A stretch of DNA of 64,000 bases. Origin: Lucifuga dentata (Eukaryota; Chordata; Actinopteri; Ophidiiformes; Bythitidae). The notes below the pieces were generated by a model that saw only the letters and a program-made list of their open reading frames with translations, had not been told where the DNA came from and did not search any database. The DNA lies in assembly GCA_014773175.1 (NCBI GenBank), contig VXCM01003434.1:30088-94087 (forward strand), given 5' to 3'. Within the stretch, counting starts at the first letter, position 1; the number at the start of each line of letters is the position of its first letter. A program made the position numbers and the translations under genes. Below, piece after piece: positions 51,881-62,394 of this stretch.

Positions 51881-54800
51881 CCAGACTGAATCATTTTTGT
51901 GTTTTATGAGACCTTTAAATATTAAACTAATTACTGAGTTTGCAGTAATTTTTGTTTTAGTTAATGTGTGGCCCTTTGACCATGAGAATGAAATTTTATT
52001 GGCCACCTTCCTCATCAAAGATGCCCAACCCTGCATTCGACCTTCATCAAAACCAACAATTGATAAAAGAGTTCTCCAAAATGTATTATCTAAACTGTTT
52101 GAGTCACAACTCCCATCTTTGCTCCATGGGATCATGACTGTTGATTGATAAGTAGTGAGCCTCCCAGAGAAGACAGTAACTCAGATCTCACTTTAGGTCT
52201 TTATTTTCCAACATACTCTAATTCCAATTCCACTCCAAAAAATACTCTAAAGCTGATACAAATGTCATCATCTGAGGCTAACGGCTTCCAACTAAAGCCT
52301 TTTTCATGATTGTGAAGAGGTGAAAGTCTGAGGGGCCAAATCAGGTGATTCAGCAGGTACAGAATCACTGCACAGTGGTCTAGTTTGTTCATCTTTTTCA
52401 GCCTTGCCTCTATAACTCGTTAGTTAGAATCTCCTTTGAGTTTCACAATGAGGTACTTACGATGAAGTAGAACAGGACCATCGGGAAGTTGGTCTGGATG
52501 TCCAGACTGAATTGTGAACCGACCTGCAGAAACAAAACTTTTCATTAAGTTAAAGTGTAAATGCATGTATGCTAGAGAGGTTTTGTTTTGTTTTTTTGTT
52601 TTTTTTACTTTAACCATATCTTTGAGGTGTGCTGAGAGCATTCAATCTCTGCTCATGGCCACAAAAGGCTTATTTCTGTGTCTGTTTGAAATGGTATGCT
52701 ATGTGACTACCTTTATCTGATATCACTGATGCAATGACTGATGCACACTGATGAAACTGTACATTTTCTTTATATATGCCACGTCAAACAAACTGGTCAC
52801 TCCATCAAGCCATCCTTTAGACCGCTTTAATCACACACGGTGTGATTAAAGTAGTCTAAGGCTGGATTTACACTACAAGTCCTGATGCTGAATTGCTCAA
52901 TTCCAATCTTTGGCTTACACATGAGAAATTCAAATTTGATCCCAGAGAAGGAAATTTCCAGGGGTGGAAACACTACCATTACCACTACCCATGGAAAATA
53001 GTTTAAATCATACCTTAGAATGTGATATTTCCTGACTAAATAGCTGATCCAGCATATATTGCGGCAGTCAGTAAGCGCTGTTGTGATTGGTCAAAGATAA
53101 AAGAATGGGCCAATCAGAGACGACTTTATAAAAGTGCTGTTTCATATTCCAGTACAGTAACATTATTTGGTAGTCTCGTTCAACGTCATCTTTTGTGCTT
53201 TATCAGCAAAAATCTTGAGGTAAGATTCAACATGCAATGAAAACTACACGGACTCAAGAGGATGACGCCCTTTGGCTAGAAAATGAAATGACAGATCAAG
53301 AGGAGGAAGAGGAGTCAAACATACGGGTCGACTGGGATGACAACCTCATCAATGACGAGGGTACACGTTACACAGAGCAGCATGGAATTAACTGTTTGGT
53401 GATTCAGACAAGGAAGAGGAGTCGGGAAATGCCAGCTAATGTTACCGTAGTTACATAACAGTTACAGTTAGCTGCTGATTATCGTTATCAGTTACGTTAA
53501 TGTTAATGTTAATTATGGTAGCTAGCTAAGGTAATCAGCTACTGTTATGTTTATCGCTACCGGTATGTGGATTATTTTCAGAAAATCAGAGGAATGCTAT
53601 GACAATACCTGGAAAAACAGGTAATTTGTGTAGTATCAGGTAATGAGGTAGGAACCTTTGTGACGTGATGTGTTGCTGGGGGGAACTTATTCAATAAAGG
53701 AATGGGAGTTTTGCTGGAAGATGTGTGTGCTGCCTTGTCTGTCAGTTAATAACAAATGATCACAACNGAATGGGAGTTTTGCTGGAAGATGTGTGTGCTG
53801 CCTTGTCTGTCAGTTAATAACAAATGATCACAACAGATCAATTTGCAAAATAAATAAATTGATGGAACAACATCAGGGAGTCAGCTTATATACGGGTTTC
53901 GTTAAAAATTTAAATTTGCAGGTCAAAATCAGGGAGTCGGCTTATGCAAGAGATTGGCTTATAGTCTAGTATATACAGTATATTCAATTTTTTATTGAGT
54001 GTATTTACATTTTCTTTTTTAAGTGGCTCATATCTGATACCTGTATTTACATGCTTAGACCTTTACCTGTAGCAGCAGGATGCAGCTATGCATGCACACA
54101 TTTCTGAGATGCATGTAAAGAAAATGCTTCAATGTTCTAAGATGAGAGAAGTATTTAAAATCTGATCAGCAGGTTAAAACTAACATGCGGAGAGAAACAT
54201 CTGACATGTTGTGTGAGCGTTTATCTCTCCATCAGGACACGTATGTTCATCGGTTAATCACAGAGGAGAAGCGGGTGGAGATGGAGTTTTGCTGCTGTAA
54301 CAGGAGCCTGTTATCACACACTAACATGTCTATTTGACATAAACACACATCAGCATGTCTGATATATAAATAAATTATACATATGTGAGTGTGTGTGTGT
54401 GTGTGTGCGTCCTCCATTTCTACGCTCAGAAAGCGTCATCATGTTAATGCTGACATCATCCATATGCAGATAAAGCAGAACGTTACACAGGAGTCGGAAT
54501 GAGAAGGACACTAGATGCATTGGTGGATATCCGATACGTACTTGAGTTATTTCCACATTTGCAAGAGGCCCAAAACAGAGCTGAGAATATCTGACTCCAT
54601 GTGGCTTTTTACCATTTACAGTACATCTTCAGGAAGCATGTCTGATATGTGCCACATGTGAGCAAAAAATCAGAATCAGGCTGCATGTATGTGGTCGTGT
54701 TACGCTGAGAAATGGTAGGTTGCAGCAGCACGAGAGGGTGGCTGTAGCCTCTGACGTGCACGAGCATAAATTTTGCCGCTGAAGTTTGGCCATGTTAAAC

Positions 54801-57800
54801 TTTTAATGGCTGCTGCTGGCCACTGGCAAATCAGAATGAAGAGGCGGAGTTTACCACTGTGCATGATAGCGGCGTCTGTGGAAGAGCTAATAATGCTGGT
54901 ATCAGAGTATCCTGAACTTTATGATACATCAGCAGACACATACAGATGTAATCAAACAGCAGTGGACATTATTAAATATTTTCACAAAACTCAGACAGGC
55001 ATGCTAACAGCTAATAGCTAACAGCTAGCTAACAAGCAGCCCCAAACAAAGGGGCATGGTGTTGTTTAGGTTAGCCACACAATAAATTCAGATCTCATTG
55101 GACTTGTAAAATGCTTTCACTACTTTGTATATTTTATGATAAGGCTGATCGCGGGCTGATCCATTCAGGTATAATGTTATCATAGCAACACTCCGCAAAT
55201 CACACGACTGGTGCAGAGACATTACCGCCAAGAAGACCGCTGTGCTTGCCGTTGTTGATTCTGGTGAGACCTACCTAGGACCAGCCCTTCTGGTGTAAAA
55301 AGGGCTGAACGCATCTCATGTCTTGATGTAGGACCACCGTTTTGGATTTACAATCACGAATTTCATCACATTTCTCTCACAATTGTTATCTTTTGTCAGG
55401 AACTGCCCAAAATCACACAGTGTGAACTGAACGCTGAACAAGTCCAAAAACCTTCTGGGGTGGTGATCTTTAAAGAAAACCTCTCCACTGTGAAACCTTG
55501 TGGATTTTCACCCAAATGGTTTAAATGAGTAGTTTGATATCAGATCTTTCCAGCTACCTGTTGTTTAATTTACAGCCATTACCATTATTGTACTTTTCCA
55601 CAGAGATCTCTGCCGAGTCACAAGTGACATTATTGCAGTTATTTCATGGGATACTTGTCCTTTCTTGTCTATAATGTACACATCTTGTATTGTGTGGTTT
55701 TTCTTTGTTTAAAACAGAAACTGTTGCATGATTATTGTCTAATATTTTGGAAGGCACTTTGAACTTTGTCCAGCGTGCCATCTAACCATAAAGAGGGAAA
55801 TATGATTTTAAGGTTTTATTATTCATTCATTTTCTTTTTACCTAGTTTAACATCAAGCTTTTCATCCTTGAGTTAAGGATTTAGTTTAGAAACAGACTGC
55901 AGATAATGTTTTTTAGGTAGTTTCAGAAAGAAAGGAAGAATCCTTTGGTTAGTGATGATGTAAGCCTGATTGTATCTAAGCTGTTGTGTTATAGAAAATA
56001 AAGGCCTCAGAAGTAAATGTCATTGTGTCCTCCATGGACTTGGTTACTTTTGGATATCACTTTGTTGTTTATCATCACTTACGTACTAAATATTTGTCCT
56101 ATTTTTCTTGCACGTGATGATCAGAGATTATATCTATGTTGGACCTTCCTCTTTATAACTGTGTTTACCTGTAGAGGTCCAGGGATCTTGTGGATCTGCA
56201 GGTAGGAGTAACTGGGGGATTTGTAGTTTCTATAGAGCCTGAGTGTTTCCTTGCTGTCCTCAAATGATGCCTGGGGGGGGGGAACAGGAAAAATAAATAT
56301 CATATTCCACTTGTAAAAAATCTCCTTTGGTATCTGCAGCTGACTGAAAAAATTCACCTCTGTCCTGAAAAATCTATTTGACATCTCATAGATGAATTTT
56401 TGGTCCTCTAATTTTTCTTTTCCCTCTTATGTAGATGATATGAAACTTTACATTGCAGTAAGACCAATGCATTCAATACTACAATATACAGAGCTTATTG
56501 TTATTTTCACTTTATACAGAAACTTATATAAGAAACTTTTTTTTTAAGTCTTATGGCGTTTAATTCAGAGCTAAAAATGAAGCTCATTTATTCAAATACT
56601 GAATGAATGTTGTGTTTGTTTAAAACTTGGAGCTCTCAATTTCTGACTTTTGATGAGGAGAAGCCAAAGCAAAAGCTCCTTCAATTTGACATTCTGACTT
56701 GGAAAGTCAGGAAAGCTTTCCCAACTGTGAGTTCATCAATGTCAACGTCATTTCAACATGGCTGTTAACACCGTCAGTAAAGTACCATTTCCCTATTTAT
56801 GGATGGATGTTTAGAATCATTTTCTTTCAATCAGCAAATAAAAAAACAGTTGTACTTTTGCACCTTTAATAATCTTCGATGTGGAATAAATATTCATTTA
56901 GGAGCTTTTTGTGGTCTGACAAAGCAAACAAAACAAAAGCTGTCGTGCCGTTTCCCACTTTGTCTTGCTGAATCTTGACAACCTCTTTCCGAGGTACAAC
57001 AAATGCAGCATTAAGTGCAGTTCTGGGTCCTGGTATTTCATCCTTTTCTCCATTTTAAAAGTTTGGTTAGATTTTGAGGCAGATGTAAATCTGGATCCAG
57101 ATACAAGACTTTTGTTAAACTGCAAGATAGGGCATTTGATAGCAATATGCCTATTTCTTGAAAATTAATCGACTAAACTTTAAACTAAAAGATATCAATC
57201 CCAGTGAAAAAGAATTCGGGCATGTGTATGATAAACTATCCACAGGTTCAATTTAGTCCTGATCCAGACATTAATGCAGATCCAGATCCAGATGTGGATA
57301 TCTGTTGATCCAGATGTGGAGGATTAAAGTAGATGTTAGGTCAGAGATCACATTTATTAAAAAACAAAAATATGCAGTTACCACCAATGTGTAGCTAAGA
57401 TGATGCTGATTCAGCAAAATAAAATTTGGACGTATTTTACAAAGTCATAGATGTAGATCCAGAAGAAAATGATGTCACAATATCACTTTACAATTAATTT
57501 ACATGATCAATCTGTTTATCTGATTTCAGGGTAAAAGTCTGGACTGGCAGACTGGATTGCAAAATGTCTCTACTTACTTCAATATACAGAATTTGTATGT
57601 CATCTTTGGTTTGAACGGTGAATGATATGAGTCCGTCTGCAGGGACAGGTAACTCTATGTCTTTCTGATAGTACGGCTGTGTTGGACTGATGGACTCATT
57701 AAGCATCCTCGGAATGACCCAGAAGTCCCACTGCAGATTCTTATGCTGCGTCACCGACACCATAACGGTCTTTGTCTGATCCTCCAATGTCAGCAGCTCG

Positions 57801-60800
57801 TCATTGTATGTAGATAATTTCAGCTGTAAAATTAAAAAAAAAATGTAAGAAATATTAACTTGGATATGCATTAATTGTTGTAAAGATATTTCTGTGTGTG
57901 TGTTCATATATATATATATATATATACATATATATATGAACACACACAGATATATATATACATATATATATATATATGAACACACACACAGAAATATCTT
58001 TACAACTATAGTATGAGTCCATCTGCAGAGACAGGAAACTCTACATTTTGATACGACTGGTGGACTGGGTGGCAGGTAGGTAGGTTAGTAGGTAGATAGG
58101 CAGGCAGGTAGGTAGGTAGGGAGGTAGGGAGGTAGGTAGATAGGTAGGTAGGTATGCAGGCAAGTAGACAGGTAAGTAGGGAGGGAGGTAGGTAGGCAGG
58201 TAGGTAGGGAGGGAGGTAGGGATGTAGTGAGGTAGGTAGGTAGGTAGGTAGGTAGGTAAGTAGGTAGGTAGGTAGGTAGGTAGGCTGGCAGGTAGGTAGG
58301 CAGGTAGGTAGGTAGGTAGGTAGGGAGGTAGGTAGGTAGGTAGGCAGGCAGGTAGTTAGGGAGGTAGGAAGGTAGGGAGGTTAGGTAGGTAGGTAGGCAG
58401 GTAGATAGGTAGGTAGGTAGGTAGGTAGGTAGGCAGGCAGGCAGGCAGGTAGGTAGGTAGACAGGTAGGTAGGGAGGTAGGTAGGCAGGCAGGCAGGCAG
58501 GTAGGTAGGTAGACAGGTAGGGAGGTCGGTATGTAGGTAGGGAGATAGGTAGGTAGGTAGGTTGGTAGGTAGGTAGGCTGGCAGGTAGGGAGGTAAGGAG
58601 GTAGGTAGGTTGGTAGGGAGGTAGGTAGGTAGGTAGGGAGATAGGCAGGTAGGGAGGTAGGTAGGTAGGCAGGCAGGCAGGCAGTTAGGTAGGTATGTAG
58701 GTAGGTAGGTAGATAGGGAGGTAGGTAGGCAGGCAGGCAGGCAGGGAGGCAGGCAGGTAGGTAGGCAGGCAGGTAGGTAGTTAGGCAGGCAGGCAGGTAC
58801 GTAGGTAGGGAGGTAGGTAGGTATGCAGGCAGACAGGTAGGTAGGTAGGAAGGTAGGTAGGTAGGTAGGTAGGCAGTCAGGCAGGTACGTAGGTAGGCAG
58901 GTAGGCAGGGAGGTACGTAGGTAGGTAGGTAGGTAGGTAGGTAAGGAGTTAGGCAGGTAGGTAGGTAGGTAGGCAGGTAGGTAGGTAGATAGGTAGGAAG
59001 GCAGGTAGGTAGGTAGATAGGCAGGCAGGCAGGCAGGTAGGTAAGCAGGTAGACCAGTAGGTAGGTATGTAGGTAGGTAGGTAGGCAGGCAGGCAGGCAG
59101 GCAGGCAGGTAGGTAGGTAGGTAGGCAGGGAGGAAGGGATGTAGGGAGGTAGGTAGGTAGGTAGACAAGCAGGTAAGTAGGTAGGTAGGCAGGCAGGTAT
59201 ATAGGTAGGTAGGTAGGCAGGTAGGTAGGTAGATAAGAAGGTAGGGATGTAGAGAGGTATGTAGATAGGTAGGTAGGCAGGTAGGTAGGCAGGCAGGTTG
59301 GTAAGTAGGTAGGCAGGCAGGCAGGTAGGTCAGTAGGTAGGGAGCTAGGGATGTAGGGAGTTAGGTAGGTATGTAGGGAGCTAGGGAGGTAGGGATGTAG
59401 GGAGGGAGGTAGGTAGGTAGGTAGGCAAGCAGGTAGGTAGGTAGGCAGGCAGGTAGGTAGGCAGGTAGGTAGGGAGGGAGGTAGGGATGTAGTGAGGTTG
59501 GTCGGTAGGTCGGTAGGTAGGTAGGTAGGTAGGCTGGCAGTAGGTAGGCAGGTAGGTAGGGAGATAGGGATGTAGTGAGTTAGGTAGGTAGGTAGGTAGG
59601 CAGGCAGGTAGGTAGGTAGGTAGGGAGGTAGGTAGTTAGGTAGGGAGATAGGTAGGTAGGTAGGTAGGTTGGTAGGTAGGTAGGTAGGTAGGCAGGCAGG
59701 TAGTTAGGTAGGCAGGTAGATAGGTAGTTAGGCAGGTAGGTAGGCAGGCAGGTAGGTAGGTAGGTAGGCAAGCAGGTAGGTAGGTAGGTAGGTAGGCAGG
59801 TAGGGAGGTAGAGATGTAGGGAGGTAGGTAGGTAGGTAGGTAGGTAGGTAGGCAGGCAGGTAGGTAGGTAGGTAAGTAGGCAGGTAAGTAGGGAGAGAGG
59901 TAGGTATGTAAGTAGGGAGGTAGGGAAGTAGCTAGGGAGGTAGGGTTTTATTATCAAATGTGTACAGCAGGAGTCCTCAGTGAGCCCCCGTCCAGCAGGT
60001 TTTCTGTCCTGTTATGTAGTCCACATCCAGAGGAACCAATGCTACATGGCCACGACGGGTCTTAATGCCCAATCCAGATTTTCTGTTTATATTAGATTGT
60101 TTTGAACAGCATACTCATGCCTTTTTTTTAAAGTGAGCTATATCTGATACCTGCATCTTGCACACATTTTAGAGATGGATGCAAAGAAAACTCTGCGATG
60201 GAGGAAAATGAGACAGAAATATTTCTACAAGATGTTGCTTTCTGAAGTATCTTTAAAGGTCACAAAGAGGCGTGGCGCAGAGTTCAGCCTGATTTGTAAA
60301 TTGCCTTGGGACCCATTGGCCCTGAGGCCCATACAGGACTCTAATGTAGGGCGCTCCCGGTCAGCAATGATGAGTATCTACTGACAGGGTCCAAGCAGGG
60401 ACAATCCTCGCAGTTTGCATGCAGAGGACCAACAACATATTAGGCAGGTGGTCATAATATTTTACTCATCAGTGTGTATAGTATGTCCTCCATTTCTGCT
60501 GATTCAGCAGTGTTGTGTTTGTGTAGAGTGACGTTTGAGTAGGAATGGCAAGGAAATTCCAATTTTGTATTTATGTCACTGTCGCGTTGGCAGATATTTC
60601 GATATCTGATTTATTTCCACATATACATGTGGGCCAAAACATATCTGAAATTGTCTGATTCCATACATGCTACCTGTAAACAAAAGATCCCAATTCAGGT
60701 CGCTGGACCGTGGTCATGTAAAGTTGTGTAAATGAAACATGTTGTCAAAGCTTCTGGTTCCACTAACTGGGTTCACGCAAACTGATGATTGTCGTCAGCC

Positions 60801-62334
60801 AATCCGACGTGTCAGAATCAAAACACTTAAATCCAGACACACCTTCTTCATGAGATTTCCCCTGGGGATTTTTGGCAAGCTTAAAAAAATAATAATAATA
60901 AAAATAAAAATGATTAAAATTCCTACTTGATGCTTTGAGACAAAAAATACCACATAGTGAATTCTTTGACACTGTTAAATGAAAATTACACTTACATTGC
61001 AGTGGGACTTTAAAAGCATTTCGTCAGTCTGAAATGATCATAAATGCTATGACAGCTTATTAGGCCATATAAGACAAAAAAAAAAAAAAAAAAAANAAAA
61101 AAAAAAAAAAAAAAAAGTTTTTGCCAGTTTTAAAAGTCCATATGCTTATGATAATTTGATGATTTTGCACTAAAAGCACAGGTATTTCTTTATTGCTAAA
61201 TCCGATGGAAAAGTATAATTTAACAAGGTCATGTGCAGGCATACATAGCCACAACGTGAGGCTGTTCCGATTCCCCATTTCTTCTTATTTTTCTGAGTTT
61301 AAAATTTTTTAAAACTTTTCTGAGTCACAAATTTAACAAGGTATAATTTAATAAGGTCATGTACTGCAGGCATACGTAGTCACAACGTGAGGCGGTTCGA
61401 TTCCCCCTTATTATTTTTCTGAGTTTAAAAACTGGCAAATTTTCTAGTTTAAAAACTCGAAATAATGCCCCTCTCGTTTTTTTTCCCCCCATCTTATATG
61501 GCACTAATACGCCATTGTACAAATACACATATAGAGATATAGAAATAAATGTTAATCTTCTTACCGTAACATTGAAGTCCAAAGAGGGCTTTAACGTTTT
61601 GGGATGATCTATGAAGCGCAGTTTATATCTGTGTGTTGCTACTTTCACCTTTGCTGTACTGTTGTATTTCACACCTGTAAAATGAAAATATAATAATAAA
61701 CTCACACTAATCAAAATCAAATTCCATGAAAAGTAAAGCTGTTAGAATGACTCCAGAGGGTTAAAGAACCATACCGGTGATTTTGTCTGAGCCAAATAAA
61801 AACAACCCTCATAGACGCTACATTACTGCTGGAGCTGTACATTTTAGAATTGTTTTTCGTACCTTCCAGACTGTCATTGGCTTCAGTTCATTCCAGCATG
61901 CCTTAAAAATCAACTTGTAGAGTTGAAACGTGTTTGAGATAATAATCCATCACACTGAACAACACGTCTATTTAACCGATCCAACACAGGGCTACACGGG
62001 AGAAAATGTATGCCTCCGCCAGGAAATACAGTCCCAGAAGAAGTTGGCTTTTATTGAGAAATTAAAAACGACTGTCCCTTTGACATTCAGACATTAGCAG
62101 ATGAAACGTTGAATTTTAAGGTGTGTATCACCTGAAAAATTTGATTTTAAAATATTAGAGGATTTAGAAAAATAACATGAAAACTAAACTACAGTTTCAT
62201 GTTTTGGAAACTGGTTGTCAGTAATGAAAGAGGTATGCGGGTAATATTTGTTGGGCTCAAACATGCAAAATCACTGCTATGCTCTTTTAAAGGACCATAC
62301 CAGTGATTGTGCATGTTGGAGCCCAATAATATAC

Positions 62335-62394
<60 letters not shown>

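Larger units (their letters stand above)
52908..53980. mobile_element. Family B pogo-like element copy 3 (nested)
   Basis: Longest copy of the family; ends near GGCTTACACATGAG and TTATAGTCTAGTATATACAG. It contains the ORF at 53237-53458 and the LTR-like insertion at 53629-53840. Confidence 0.65.
52861..54696. mobile_element. Family D element copy 3, split by nested insertions
   Basis: Left end GGCTGGATTTACACTACAAG at 52861-52907 and body plus right end at 53986-54696, homologous to 15773-16431 in reverse complement. The family B element at 52908-53980 interrupts it, and that in turn holds an LTR-like insertion. Confidence 0.6.

Noticed and set aside
58356..59957. Two long minus-strand frames of repeated [14 protein letters not shown]
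   Set aside because: They are translations of a TAGG/CAGG tetranucleotide array with no stop codons. There is no start context, exon structure or conservation.
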